From an uncultured Verrucomicrobiota bacterium (GTDB lineage Bacteria; Verrucomicrobiota; Verrucomicrobiia; Opitutales; Intestinicryptomonadaceae), in the NCBI GenBank assembly GCA_949293415.1, contig CASFDK010000043.1, forward strand, positions 62,001 through 126,000: 64,000 bases of DNA, given 5' to 3'. The notes below the pieces were generated by a model. That model did not search any database and was not told the origin of the DNA. It saw nothing but the letters and a program-made list of their open reading frames with translations. Both the position numbers and the translations under genes were made by a program. Below are positions 45,888 to 55,377 of this stretch, piece after piece. Positions within the stretch are counted from its first letter, which is position 1. Each line of letters begins with the position of its first letter.

Positions 45888-48800
45888 CTACTTGCGGGAG
45901 TTTTTTGCCGACAGTCTTTCGATTTGCTCCGCCACTTCGCGGCGCAGGCTTTCGAGCCTTTCGGGGTTCGGCAGAAGCTCCGCCGAGCGCGTGCCGCGCG
46001 CGTTGGGGTAGACCGCAAAAGACTTCACTTTTTCGAGCGTTTTTTTCGCCGAAGCGTCGCCCGTCTTTTGTGCGAGATTTTCGAGAATCTTGAAATATTC
46101 GTAGTCTTCCTGCCCGTCACGGACGGACTCGAGCCTTACCGACGGGAAGATTTCGTTGCGCCCGATAATTTCGCCCGAGTACAAAAAGTATCCGTCGCCG
46201 TTGGGGTATCGTGTGCGGTTGCGCACGGTCGGCGAGGGCGCGCTTATTCTGTCGTAGTGAAAGCCCCACTTGAACGGATTGCGCGTGTACCAGTCCACGC
46301 CCCAGTATTCGTGCGCGATAAATCCGCCCGCGAAACAGTAGAGCGGAATCAGCCGTTCCTGCGCGCAGTAGGGGGTGTTGATGCAATAGTTGCCGTCGGT
46401 CGTGAATGCTTTTTCTTCGCCGCGCTTTTCGATTTTTTCAATGTCGGCGGGCGTTCTGTCGGACGACATATCGATGCCCCAGACGTTTATCGCGCCCGCG
46501 AGCATCGGGATATACGCCCAAGTGCTCGAATACAAGCGCGCCTTCGGCTCGACCGCTTTGACCGCCGCGCAGTAGGCTTTTGTCATTTCGGCGATTCCGT
46601 CGACATCGCAGTGCGGCTCGTCGCAGACGTACCACAGGAAGCGGTCGCGCCATCCCTTTTCGTCGAGATGTCTATAGAGAAGCTTTGTCCGTGCCTGCAG
46701 TTCGGCGACAAATTCGGGGCGCAGGATTTTTTTGTCGGCTTCGGCGTAGGGGTATTCGCCGTCGTAAGGGGCAATGGGTTTTGCGTCGGGGTCGTCGCGT
46801 TTTATCCTGTTTATCGGATTGGCGAAACCGAAGCCGCCCGCCGGGTTCGGCAGGTACATCAGGCGCGTGCCGAGCCTGCCGAAGGCGTTTTCGCAAAACT
46901 TGTCGAAGTCCGAAAAATCGGCGGTCAGTTTACCGTCTTTTGTGAAGAATTTGATTCGCGGCGGATTGTTTATCGAAATCCTGTATTGCGACATAAACTC
47001 CTGCAACCGCGTGATATCGTAGAATTTGCTTGTTATGCCCGCGATTTTCTTCGGCTGCCGCCAGCCGCCGTTGAAGCCGTTGCCGCGCGAGTCGAATATC
47101 GCCCCGAGGCTCGCGGATTTCGGGATTGCAAAGTTGCGCACTTTCACTCGGTAGGGCACGGTGAGGACGGTTTTGCCGCCGTCTTTGAACTCCACTTTCC
47201 CCGCGTATTCGCCCGCCGCCGCGTTTTCGTCAGCGCGGAATTTCAGCCATACCGATTCGGTTTTGTACGGCGAAAGTTCGACGAAATTCTGCCGTACGAG
47301 CGGGTCCGGATAAAGCTGTATAATCGAATTTTGCGGAACGCAGCGTTCGTTGAATTTTACGCCGTTGAATATTTGGTAGCGGCTCGGCGCATCGCACACG
47401 ACATTCCGCGCGACGGAGACGGTGGGAGCTTCGAGCGTCGCGCCGCCTCCGACGAGCACGGGAGCTGCCGCCGATATTTCGAGTTTGCGGCGCGGCATAT
47501 TCGAGCGGACGGCAAGTTGCAGGTTTTCGCATTCGTTTTTTGCGAGCGAAATTGCGGGAGTTTTGCTTCCCGTCGGCGGGGCGAAAAAGTCGAATACCTT
47601 GACGATAGGGCTTACGCTCCACGCGCTCGTGTACGGCTTTCCGAAGTCGGCGCGGGCTTGGTATTCGAATTTTGCGGCATCGAGGCATTCGGCGGCGAAA
47701 AGTCCGTCGATTAGGATGTCGCCTTTGCGCGAGCAGAGTGCGTCAACCCAAACATCGTCGCCGTCTTTTGCCGTATAGGTGCAGCTTTTGACTTTCCATT
47801 CGGAGGTCGGTTTTATTGTCGCGCAGGCGTATTTTATGCTTCCGTTGAAAACCGTCATTCGCGGAATCGACTGATGGACGGATTCTTCAAGCCCCTTCAC
47901 CCACGCGATATTTATGTACTTGCGCCCCGCTTCGGTTTCGATTTTGCGCCTGACTCCGAACCAGTGGTCGGGAAATTTTTGTCGGGCGTATTTGCGCTTT
48001 CCCGACGATGCGCCCCCGGGGAATTTGAATTCCCCGCTTTTCTTAATGGCTATGTCTTTGTTGAACTTTATCGAAAGGGCTTTGCCGCCGAAAATGCCGC
48101 CGTCTACGAGCGAAATTTCGCCCGTGTTTTCCCTGCCCTTGTGCGAGAGGAAATTCCATCCGTCGAAGCCCTTTGCAAAGTCGGCGTTTTCGATTTTGTT
48201 TGCGCTTGACGCCGCCAATTTTGCAAGCCCCGCGACATCGCAGCCGTTTTCGATTTCCGAAACGAGGTCGCTTAGAATATAACTTGCCTGTTTCGATACC
48301 GCAATTTTCGGCTCGATATTCCGCCTGTTTTCGGCGATGTAGACATTGTAGACCGATTCTGTCTTCGGCGCGATTTTGTCGAGCAAAACAAGCATTTCGC
48401 CGTTGAGCAGCGCGTGCGGAATTTCCCTCCCGTTTTTGTATACTTTGTAGCCCGACGTTTCGAAATTGCCGCGCGCAACGATGTTAATCGGGATTATTCC
48501 AACCCCATTGCCCATCGGTTTTTCGCCTAAGTTGAAAAACGAAGTCTTTACGCGCAGGTTGAAATTTTTGTCGTCGGTTTCCCATTTTTCGGCGGAATCG
48601 TCTTTGTCCAATTCGAGCGTTTCGCGCTTCGATATCTTTACGGAATAGCCGTTTTCGGGAAGTATTTTCGAGACTTTTATGTCGTCGAAATACGCCGCTC
48701 CCGCGCCGATTTTTGCGACCGTCGTGAAGAATACCGCAGTTGCTTCGGCGGGAATTTTTGTGGTGAGCGAGATTTTTTTCCAGTCGGTTTGCCCCGCTAT

Positions 48801-49559
48801 GAGTTCGGATTTTTCTATTTTGTATTTTCCGTCCGCGAACATATAGACAACGCCGATTCCCGCGCCACCGTCTTTTGCCGCTTCTATATTGTCCGCCTTT
48901 ACGAATGCCGAAATCTTCAGTGTGTCGTTGGGCGAAAAACTTCCCTCGCGCGGGAATTTGCGCTTTTCGCGATTCTGTTTGCCGTCGAACGGAAGCGGCA
49001 TTTTGTGCGGGTAGTGCGTAATTTCGCCCGCATCGACGCGCAGCGAGTGCGCGCCGCTTTTTGCGTATTTTGCGGATATTCCCGTTGACGTTTTGTTCGG
49101 CTTGTTAAGGTATGTCCAGCGGTTTTCCCCGCCGCCGTCAGATTCGAAATTTTCGCTTGCGGACGGCTCGATGTAAAAGTCGGGCACTTCGAGCGCGTTC
49201 GGGTTTTTGTAATAAATCCAAAATTCGGACTTTGTTTTCGCCGCGCAGTCTGCGGGGATTACGAGAAGCGTTTTTTCCGAAAACCTTTCGGTATGCGGCG
49301 AGATTGCGAAAAGCAGTTCCCTGCCGTTTTTTTGGACAACCCTTATTGCGCTTGTCTTTTCGCCGACAAGCCCGAGCTTTTTTGCCGAAATGCGAATCGG
49401 CTCGGCTTCGAAATCGGTATCGGTCCTGTTTTCGATTTCGACTTTAACGCGTTTAGCGGCGGGTGTGCCGGCGTCGAGATATAGAGGATAGTCCCACGGT
49501 CGGGCGGAAACGGCTTGTGCAAGTGTCGCAACGGCAAGCAATACCTTGAAAAACTTCAT
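45888..49559 (-). CDS. Large secreted DUF4091-type glycoside-hydrolase-like protein
   Basis: A 1223-residue exported protein with a signal peptide (MKFFKVLLAVATLAQAVSA). The C-terminal half carries the DUF4091 hydrolase signature: YVCDEPHCDVDG, INVWGIDMSS, a glycine-rich YPNGDGYFLYSGE with IIGRNEIFPSVRLESVRDGQEDYEYF next to it (shown here in two parts). DUF2341-like and carbohydrate-binding jelly-roll segments precede it, including one around 175-330. The exact substrate is unknown; relatives act on complex glycans. The ATG fits the signal; the frame runs 36 codons further upstream. It sits between rplT and pheS with terminators on both sides, as if inserted there. Confidence 0.85.
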   Translation of the reverse strand: MKFFKVLLAVATLAQAVSARPWDYPLYLDAGTPAAKRVKVEIENRTDTDFEAEPIRISAKKLGLVGEKTSAIRVVQKNGRELLFAISPHTERFSEKTLLVIPADCAAKTKSEFWIYYKNPNALEVPDFYIEPSASENFESDGGGENRWTYLNKPNKTSTGISAKYAKSGAHSLRVDAGEITHYPHKMPLPFDGKQNREKRKFPREGSFSPNDTLKISAFVKADNIEAAKDGGAGIGVVYMFADGKYKIEKSELIAGQTDWKKISLTTKIPAEATAVFFTTVAKIGAGAAYFDDIKVSKILPENGYSVKISKRETLELDKDDSAEKWETDDKNFNLRVKTSFFNLGEKPMGNGVGIIPINIVARGNFETSGYKVYKNGREIPHALLNGEMLVLLDKIAPKTESVYNVYIAENRRNIEPKIAVSKQASYILSDLVSEIENGCDVAGLAKLAASSANKIENADFAKGFDGWNFLSHKGRENTGEISLVDGGIFGGKALSIKFNKDIAIKKSGEFKFPGGASSGKRKYARQKFPDHWFGVRRKIETEAGRKYINIAWVKGLEESVHQSIPRMTVFNGSIKYACATIKPTSEWKVKSCTYTAKDGDDVWVDALCSRKGDILIDGLFAAECLDAAKFEYQARADFGKPYTSAWSVSPIVKVFDFFAPPTGSKTPAISLAKNECENLQLAVRSNMPRRKLEISAAAPVLVGGGATLEAPTVSVARNVVCDAPSRYQIFNGVKFNERCVPQNSIIQLYPDPLVRQNFVELSPYKTESVWLKFRADENAAAGEYAGKVEFKDGGKTVLTVPYRVKVRNFAIPKSASLGAIFDSRGNGFNGGWRQPKKIAGITSKFYDITRLQEFMSQYRISINNPPRIKFFTKDGKLTADFSDFDKFCENAFGRLGTRLMYLPNPAGGFGFANPINRIKRDDPDAKPIAPYDGEYPYAEADKKILRPEFVAELQARTKLLYRHLDEKGWRDRFLWYVCDEPHCDVDGIAEMTKAYCAAVKAVEPKARLYSSTWAYIPMLAGAINVWGIDMSSDRTPADIEKIEKRGEEKAFTTDGNYCINTPYCAQERLIPLYCFAGGFIAHEYWGVDWYTRNPFKWGFHYDRISAPSPTVRNRTRYPNGDGYFLYSGEIIGRNEIFPSVRLESVRDGQEDYEYFKILENLAQKTGDASAKKTLEKVKSFAVYPNARGTRSAELLPNPERLESLRREVAEQIERLSAKNSRK

Positions 49560-49647
49560 TTTAAAATGATGGCGACGGTTCGCGCCCGAGGCAAGCCTTA
49601 AAACGGGGAAATTTGGTAAACCGTTCAACTTTCGGAAATTTGGGCAC

Positions 49648-49678
49648 AAAAAAAACTCCGAACACATTGTCCGGAGTT
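49648..49678 (-). terminator. Terminator of rpmI-rplT
   Basis: On the minus strand AACTCCG and CGGAGTT form a 7-bp stem with an 11-base loop, followed by eight T. It lies just past the rplT stop. Confidence 0.82.
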
Positions 49679-49700
49679 CTTCGAAAAATCCTTGTGCAGC

Positions 49701-50060
49701 TTATTTCTTAATCGAATCGACAACCTTCTTTACGAGGGCTGCGAATGCCGCTTCGTCGTTGATTGCCAGTTCCGAGAGCTGCTTTCTGTCGAGTTCGACA
49801 TTGAGAGCCTTCAGACCCGCCATAAACACGCTGTACTTGAGACCAGCAGCACGGCACGCCGCATTGATGCGGGTAATCCAGAGGCTGCGGAATTCGCGGC
49901 GACGCACGCGGCGGTCGCGATATGCGTATTTGCCGGCGTGTTGCACGGCGTCTTTTGCGTAACGGAAGAGTCTGGATTTATTTCCGAAATAACCTCTTGC
50001 CGCCTTCAATGTGCGCTGTCTGCGTTTGCGGGACGCTACTGAAGTTGTTACCTTGGGCAT
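49701..50060 (-). CDS. rplT: 50S ribosomal protein L20
   Basis: A 119-residue, highly basic protein that binds 23S rRNA and is needed for large-subunit assembly. The N-terminus PKVTTSVASRKRRQRTLKAARG and the conserved FRSLWITRINAACRAAGLKYS are typical of L20 (given here as short blocks). Length is normal. A GGAG ribosome site lies upstream of the ATG in CAGGAGAAATAAAAC. It follows rpmI after 77 bases. No infC gene adjoins, unlike the common infC-rpmI-rplT order. Confidence 0.97.
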   Translation of the reverse strand: MPKVTTSVASRKRRQRTLKAARGYFGNKSRLFRYAKDAVQHAGKYAYRDRRVRRREFRSLWITRINAACRAAGLKYSVFMAGLKALNVELDRKQLSELAINDEAAFAALVKKVVDSIKK

Positions 50061-50137
50061 GTTTTATTTCTCCTGATATTTTGATTTGTCTGGGGGTCGC
50101 CTTCACCCTTTCGACGAGTTCTTGTTGTGCTTTTAGA

Positions 50138-50329
50138 TTACGCGAAGGGCATGGCCTTCTTGACGTTGGCTGCAACCCCGGGGGTTACTTCCTTGTCGTG
50201 GCCCATAGCGCGCTTCTGCTTGATGGTCTTGGCGCTCAGAAGGTGGCGTTTGCCGGGGCTTCTGCGCATAACCTTACCCGAAGCGGTAATCTTGAAGCGT
50301 TTTACGATTGATTTTTTTGTCTTTTGCAT
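50138..50329 (-). CDS. rpmI: 50S ribosomal protein L35
   Basis: A 63-residue basic protein of the large ribosomal subunit. It begins MQKTKKSIVKRFKITASGKV and has RRSPGKRHLLSAKT and KRAMGHDKEV, all typical of L35. The chosen ATG gives the family length; the frame continues 30 codons upstream, where the translation is not L35-like. The 102 bases upstream to yicC contain an 8-bp inverted repeat, TCCGCATT with AATGCGGA at about 50354-50400, of unknown role, perhaps part of the leader. Confidence 0.95.
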   Translation of the reverse strand: MQKTKKSIVKRFKITASGKVMRRSPGKRHLLSAKTIKQKRAMGHDKEVTPGVAANVKKAMPFA

Positions 50330-50431
50330 TTCCGTTTTGAAGAAATTTAAAGTTCCGCATTCAATAAGTTTTGGGATATCTGTAAAGTAAAAAATGCGGA
50401 TTTTGCAATTTTTTTGCATTTCTACGCTCGA

Positions 50432-51304
50432 TTACTCCACATTCTGCGTTTGTTCGCGGATTCTCTCAAGCTCGTTCTTGAGTTCGATTGCCGCTTTCGT
50501 CAATTCGAGCGAGTTTGCCTTGCTGGCTATCGTGTTGATTTCGCGCCCCATCTCCTGACAGATAAAGTCCATCTTCCGCCCGACGGCGTCGTTTTCGTTC
50601 AGCGTCGAGAGGAATTGGGCGATGTGGCTTTTCAGCCGCGTGATTTCTTCGCAAATGTCGCATTTGTCGGCAAATATGCAAATTTCCTTTAGCACGCGAT
50701 CGTCGTTCGGGTCGAGCTCGAGGTTCATCGCGGCGAGTCTTTGCAAAAGCAGTTCCTTATACTTTTGCGCCGTTCCGTACGAGAGTTCTTTCACGTTTGC
50801 GACTATTGAGGAGATAAGTTGAAGACGCGCCGTCAGATCGAGCTTTAGTGCCGCGCCCTCGATCCTGCGCATTTCGTCAAGCTTTTCGACGGCTTCGAGA
50901 ACTGCGGGTTCGATTTCGCCCCACGTTTCCTCCCAATCCGCCGCTGCGGAGTTTTCGGACGAAAGTTCGGCTATTTTAAGCAGAAGCTCGGTTGTGGGCG
51001 AAAACTGCGCGCCGATTTTGTCGCACGCGCGCTTCAGAGCGTCGAGAGTATCGAGAACGGCGGGGTCGTCGAACGAAAGCGCGGACTTGCCGCCCTTCCT
51101 TTCGATACGCGCCGCAAACGAGATTTTCCCCCTTGCGACGGTCTTTTTCAACGCCTGCGAAACGAGCCTTTCCATCGGCATCCACTCGCGGGGAAGGGAC
51201 ACGGAAAGCTCGAACCCCTTCTTGTTCACCGAGGTTATGTCGATTGTTATGTCGAAGTCGGCGCACTGTTTGACTGCGCGCCCGAAGCCCGTCATACTCT
51301 TCAT
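50432..51304 (-). CDS. yicC: YicC-family endoribonuclease
   Basis: A 290-residue cytoplasmic protein of the YicC/YloC family, members of which have been reported as RNA endonucleases that influence small-RNA stability. MKSMTGFGRA is the diagnostic start, SVNKKGFELSVSLPREW is near the N-terminus, and the C-terminus has NDAVGRKMDFICQEMGREINTIASKAN, shown here as GRKMDFICQEMGREINT. Length is normal. It starts one base after the ilvD stop, so it is likely co-transcribed with ilvD. In many bacteria yicC neighbours gmk instead. Confidence 0.95.
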   Translation of the reverse strand: MKSMTGFGRAVKQCADFDITIDITSVNKKGFELSVSLPREWMPMERLVSQALKKTVARGKISFAARIERKGGKSALSFDDPAVLDTLDALKRACDKIGAQFSPTTELLLKIAELSSENSAAADWEETWGEIEPAVLEAVEKLDEMRRIEGAALKLDLTARLQLISSIVANVKELSYGTAQKYKELLLQRLAAMNLELDPNDDRVLKEICIFADKCDICEEITRLKSHIAQFLSTLNENDAVGRKMDFICQEMGREINTIASKANSLELTKAAIELKNELERIREQTQNVE

Positions 51305-51305
51305 A

Positions 51306-53144
51306 TTATATCCTTCTGACTGCGCCGTCCGCAGCCGACGAAACCGACTTTGCGTACGACTGCAACGCCTTCGAAACCTTTCTGTCGCGATTGGGCTTGT
51401 ACGCCATATCGCCTTTTGCCTTCATTTTTTCGCGGCGCGCGTCCATTTCGGCTTCCGAAATTTCGAGCGAAATCGTGCGTTCGGGAATGTTGATGTCTAT
51501 CATATCGCCGTCTTCGACAAGCGCGATGTCGCCGCCGTCCGCAGCCTCAGGCGATGCGTGTCCGATTGAAAGACCGCTTGTACCGCCCGAAAATCTGCCG
51601 TCGGTAAGCAGCGCGCAGACCTTGCCCAACCCCATACTTTTGAGGTGGCTTGTGGGGTAGAGCATTTCCTGCATGCCGGGACCTCCGCGCGGGCCTTCAT
51701 AAAGAATGACGACAACGTCTCCGGGGGCGACTTTGCCGCCGCGGATTGCCAAGCTTGCCTCCTGTTCGGAATCGTAGACTTTTGCGGTTCCCTTGAATTT
51801 GAGAATAGATTCGTCAACACCCGCCGTTTTGACTATGCAGCCGTCTTTTGCGATATTGCCCTTGAGAACCGCCAAGCCGCCGTCCTTGCTGAAAGCGTGT
51901 TCGACGGAGTGGATTGCGCCGTTTGCGCGGTCGGTGTCGAGCGAATCGTAGTATGTGTCCTGCGACCAAGCCCTGATGCTGTACTTGCCTGCGGGGGCTG
52001 CGCGGTAGAGCCTTTTCGCCGTCGAAGTGCACGAGGGCGACATAATGTCGTTGGCTTTGATTGCCGCGCCCATCGTTTTGCCGTAGACGGTCTTTGCGCG
52101 GAGGTCGACGAGCCCCGCGCGCGCCAGTTCGCCCATAATCGCCATAATGCCGCCCGCGCGGTGCACGTCTTGAACGTGCACTTTCTGGGTGCTGGGTGCT
52201 ACTTTACATATGCAGGGGGTTACGCGGGAGAGCTGGTCGATGTCCGCCATCGAGAAGTCTACTTCGCCTTCGCGGGCGATTGCAAGCAGGTGCAGAACCG
52301 TGTTCGTGCTGCCGCCCATTGCGATGTCGAGCTTCATTGCGTTCAGGAATGAATTGCGCTTTGCAATCGAGCGCGGCAGAACCGACTCGTCGCCGTTTTC
52401 GTAATAGGCTTTCGCCATTTCCACTATGCGCTTGGACGCTTTCGAAAAGAGTGCCTTCCGCGCCTTGTGCGTTGCCACAATCGTACCGTTCCCCGGGAGG
52501 GCGAGACCGATTGCCTCCATCAGGCAGTTCATCGAGTTTGCCGTAAACATACCCGAGCACGAGCCGCAGGTCGGGCACGCGTTGCGCTCCATCAGTTCGC
52601 TGTCTGCATCCGAGACATTGGGGTTTGCGCCGGCAATCATCGCGTCGATGAGGTCGAGCTTGCGCTCCTCGCCGTTCGAAAGCCTTGCTTCGCCCGCTTC
52701 CATCGGACCTCCCGATACGAAAATCGCGGGGATGTTCATACGCATGGCAGCCATCATCATCCCGGGGGTGATTTTGTCGCAGTTTGAAATGCATATCATC
52801 GCGTCGGCACAGTGCGCCGTGCACATATATTCAACGCTGTCGGCGATGAGCTCGCGCGAGGGAAGCGAGTAGAGCATACCCTCGTGTCCCATTGCGATGC
52901 CGTCGTCGATTGCGATTGTGTTGAATTCGCGCGCAATACCGCCCGCCTTTGCGACCTGTTCGCAGACGTATTTGCCCACTTTGTCGAGGTGCACGTGACC
53001 GGGGACAAACTGCGTGAACGAATTTACCACGGCGATGACGGGTTTGCCGAAGTCCTCTTCCTTAACGCCCGTGGCGCGCCAAAGTGCGCGTGCGCCCGCC
53101 ATATTTCTACCGTTGAAACTTTTCTTTGATCTATATTCTGGCAT
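51306..53144 (-). CDS. ilvD: Dihydroxy-acid dehydratase
   Basis: An iron-sulfur enzyme of valine, leucine and isoleucine synthesis. Cluster-binding and catalytic landmarks are [37 protein letters not shown], and the C-terminal [21 protein letters not shown]. The start [22 protein letters not shown] is typical (shown partly). Length 612 is normal for the long form. The frame extends 21 codons upstream, but that part is not conserved. It is divergent from scpB across a 192-base gap that holds a bidirectional hairpin. Confidence 0.97.
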   Translation of the reverse strand: MPEYRSKKSFNGRNMAGARALWRATGVKEEDFGKPVIAVVNSFTQFVPGHVHLDKVGKYVCEQVAKAGGIAREFNTIAIDDGIAMGHEGMLYSLPSRELIADSVEYMCTAHCADAMICISNCDKITPGMMMAAMRMNIPAIFVSGGPMEAGEARLSNGEERKLDLIDAMIAGANPNVSDADSELMERNACPTCGSCSGMFTANSMNCLMEAIGLALPGNGTIVATHKARKALFSKASKRIVEMAKAYYENGDESVLPRSIAKRNSFLNAMKLDIAMGGSTNTVLHLLAIAREGEVDFSMADIDQLSRVTPCICKVAPSTQKVHVQDVHRAGGIMAIMGELARAGLVDLRAKTVYGKTMGAAIKANDIMSPSCTSTAKRLYRAAPAGKYSIRAWSQDTYYDSLDTDRANGAIHSVEHAFSKDGGLAVLKGNIAKDGCIVKTAGVDESILKFKGTAKVYDSEQEASLAIRGGKVAPGDVVVILYEGPRGGPGMQEMLYPTSHLKSMGLGKVCALLTDGRFSGGTSGLSIGHASPEAADGGDIALVEDGDMIDINIPERTISLEISEAEMDARREKMKAKGDMAYKPNRDRKVSKALQSYAKSVSSAADGAVRRI

Positions 53145-53224
53145 AATTACGTCTTGTTTTTTGGTTTGTTGTAAAATTGCGTTCGATAAAATCACCGAAG
53201 CGTTCAATCGTCAATAAAAGTTTG

Positions 53225-53286
53225 AAAAAAAGCGGCGGCGGCGAAACAGTCGGGGTAGGGTGTGCGGCGGCGCGTTTCGCTTTTTT
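53225..53286. terminator. Terminator-like hairpin between divergent ilvD and scpB
   Basis: GCGAAAC (53241-53247) pairs with GTTTCGC (53274-53280). The stem is extended by AAAAAAGCG against CGCTTTTTT, with a GCG-repeat bulge. It is flanked by seven A on the left and six T on the right, so it looks like a terminator on both strands. The loop is G-rich on the plus strand (GGGG, then GGG). No gene should end here, so it may bound a small transcript or act as a leader element. Confidence 0.5.
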
Positions 53287-53336
53287 GTTGTCAGTGCGGA
53301 AAAAATGTTCATTGTTTGTTGCGAGAATTTTTCAAA

Positions 53337-54290
53337 ATGGCTTTCAATTTAAAAAAGATTTTGCGTGCGCTGCTGTTTTCAACAAGCGATGCCCTGTCTA
53401 TCAAAGACATTCAGGCGGTTATAACGCGCTACCATACGGAGCAGGAAAACCTGAAAAAAGCCGCCGCAAAACGCGCCGCCGAAGATGCCGACGCGCCGCA
53501 AACGCCGCCGACTTACGACGGCGGAAAATCGGACGACTCCGACGACGCCCAGACTGAAATCGAAGACATTATGGCGCAGGTGCCGACGCTCCTTACCGCA
53601 ACGCAAATCCGCGAGGCGATGGAGGAGATAGCCGCCGAGCTTGAGGAAAGCGGCGACGTATGCAGGCTTCTTCAAAGCTCGTCGGGGTTCAAGCTTGCCA
53701 TTTCGAAAGACTACGCCGAATGGGTCAGGCTGTTGCGCAACGACCCGCGCCCGCAACGCCTTACGCGCGCGGCTCTCGAAACGCTCGCAATCATCGCGTA
53801 CCGACAGCCCGTAACCCGCGCCGAAATAGAGGCGATTCGCGGGGTAAATGCCGACGGGGCCATTTCGCGCCTCACCGAAAAGGAGCTTGTGTTTATCAGC
53901 GGCAGGGCGGATCTCCCCGGTCGCCCCGTGCAGTTTTCGACTACTCGCAACTTTCTGGATTTCGTCGGCGTGAACTCGCTCGAGGAACTGCCCGCCTCCG
54001 ACGTGCTCAGCCCGAACCAAATCACGGAATGGATACGCCGCGCCGGCGAACAGCCTGCGCCCACGGCAAAGGATGTCGGGCTTGACGAAAATTCGGCGGA
54101 ACACAACCAACGCCAAATGACTCTCGAACCGTCCGAACCGCAAACCGCAACGGACGAAGCCGCAGCCGACGAAAATTCCGCGAAAATCGGCGATGCCGCC
54201 TTCCCGTCGGACGGCGCGGAAACATCGGGCAGCGAAGAGGAATACGAACCCTTCGACGACTGCGACGCTTCGGCGCAAAAGGAAATTTGA
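53337..54290 (+). CDS. scpB: Segregation and condensation protein B
   Basis: Partner of ScpA and SMC in chromosome condensation. The winged-helix core is clear: LTRAALETLAIIAYRQPVTR, AEIEAIRGVNADGAISRL and GRADLPGRPVQFSTTRNFLD are family hallmarks. An insertion of about 50 residues rich in Asp, Ala and Pro (about 40-85) splits the first winged helix, and an acidic tail of about 80 residues follows the core, making it 317 long against about 190-250 usually. The ATG preceding AFNLKKILRALLFS is preferred; the frame runs 25 codons further upstream. scpA is not in the window. Its stop overlaps the pheA ATG (TGATG). Confidence 0.93.
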   Translation: MAFNLKKILRALLFSTSDALSIKDIQAVITRYHTEQENLKKAAAKRAAEDADAPQTPPTYDGGKSDDSDDAQTEIEDIMAQVPTLLTATQIREAMEEIAAELEESGDVCRLLQSSSGFKLAISKDYAEWVRLLRNDPRPQRLTRAALETLAIIAYRQPVTRAEIEAIRGVNADGAISRLTEKELVFISGRADLPGRPVQFSTTRNFLDFVGVNSLEELPASDVLSPNQITEWIRRAGEQPAPTAKDVGLDENSAEHNQRQMTLEPSEPQTATDEAAADENSAKIGDAAFPSDGAETSGSEEEYEPFDDCDASAQKEI

Positions 54291-55351
54291 TGGACAAAGA
54301 CGCTCTCAGAAAAGAAATAGATTCAATCGACACAAAAATTCTCGATTTGCTCGAAACACGCATATCGTGCGCAAAGGAAATCGGGAGAGTGAAGGCGCAA
54401 ACCGGCGAGGAAGTCTACGTTCCGAGCCGCGAAGTTCTCGTGTTCAAAAATCTGCTCGCAAAAAACGGCGGGCGCATAAACGAATCGGCGTTGCGGGCAA
54501 TCTACCGCGAAATAATTTCGGCTTCCATTTCGGCGGAAAAAAAGCTGATGGTTGCCTACCTCGGACCGAAAGCCACTTTCACGCAGCAGGCGGCGATTAA
54601 AAATTTCGGCTCGAGCGTCGACTACCGCCCGATGCCGTCCATTCCGGACGTGTTCGCGGCGGTCGAAAACGGCGACGCCGACTACGGGGTAATCCCGATT
54701 GAAAACTCCACGGAAGGCGCTGTCTTCCACTCGATGGACATGCTGCGCGACAGCTCGCTTTTCATCGTCGGGCAGATTTATATGCCGATTGAACACTGCC
54801 TAATCTCGCGCGGCTCGCTCGAGGAAATCCGCAAGGTATGCTCGAAAGATCAGGCGATAGGACAGTGCCGCGAATGGCTCAGACGCAACCTAGAAAACGT
54901 CGAAATCGAGTACGTTGAAAGCACGACCGTTGCGGTGAAGATGGCGCGCGACAACCCCGAAATCGCCGCAATCGGCAGCGCGATAGCCGCCGACTACTAC
55001 GGCGTGCCCGTGCTCGACCACGGCGTTCAGGACAAAAAGAACAACCAGACGCGCTTCCTTGTAATCGGCAAAAATTCCGCGCAGAAATCGCCCGACGTAA
55101 AGTACAAGACAAGCCTCGTGCTTTCGGTAAACGACCGCCCCGGCGCACTCTACGATATGCTTTTGCCGTTCAACAGAATGAACATAAACCTCACGCGAAT
55201 CGAATCGCGCCCGAGCAAAACAAAGGCGTGGAGCTATTATTTCTTCGTCGATTTCGAGGGGCATTGGGAGGACGACAACGTGCGCACCGCCGTCGCCGAG
55301 CTTCAAAAGACGCTGCCGATGGTAAAGTGGCTCGGCAGCTACCCGATGTGA
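54290..55351 (+). CDS. pheA: Bifunctional chorismate mutase/prephenate dehydratase
   Basis: A phenylalanine-pathway enzyme converting chorismate to prephenate and then phenylpyruvate. Residues 1-85 are an AroQ chorismate mutase (LRKEIDSIDTKILDLLETR). About 90-270 form the dehydratase with AYLGPKATFTQQAA, PIENSTEGAV and KNNQTRFLVIG. The C-terminus is an ACT regulatory domain (SLVLSVNDRPGALYDML and LTRIESRPSK), where phenylalanine feedback is expected. Length 353 is normal. The ATG overlaps the scpB stop by one base; a TTG one codon earlier is also possible. Confidence 0.96.
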   Translation: MDKDALRKEIDSIDTKILDLLETRISCAKEIGRVKAQTGEEVYVPSREVLVFKNLLAKNGGRINESALRAIYREIISASISAEKKLMVAYLGPKATFTQQAAIKNFGSSVDYRPMPSIPDVFAAVENGDADYGVIPIENSTEGAVFHSMDMLRDSSLFIVGQIYMPIEHCLISRGSLEEIRKVCSKDQAIGQCREWLRRNLENVEIEYVESTTVAVKMARDNPEIAAIGSAIAADYYGVPVLDHGVQDKKNNQTRFLVIGKNSAQKSPDVKYKTSLVLSVNDRPGALYDMLLPFNRMNINLTRIESRPSKTKAWSYYFFVDFEGHWEDDNVRTAVAELQKTLPMVKWLGSYPM

Positions 55352-55377
55352 TTTGCAAATTTCCGCCGCCCGCGAAT

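Noticed and set aside
45720..47714. 664-codon open frame on the plus strand
   Set aside because: Antisense to the DUF4091-type gene and to the terminator at 45822-45858; no family landmarks.
50330..50431. L20-type regulatory leader upstream of rpmI
   Set aside because: The gap is only about 100 bases, infC is absent, and the sole inverted repeat has a long loop. No L20 rRNA-like fold can be argued from sequence alone.
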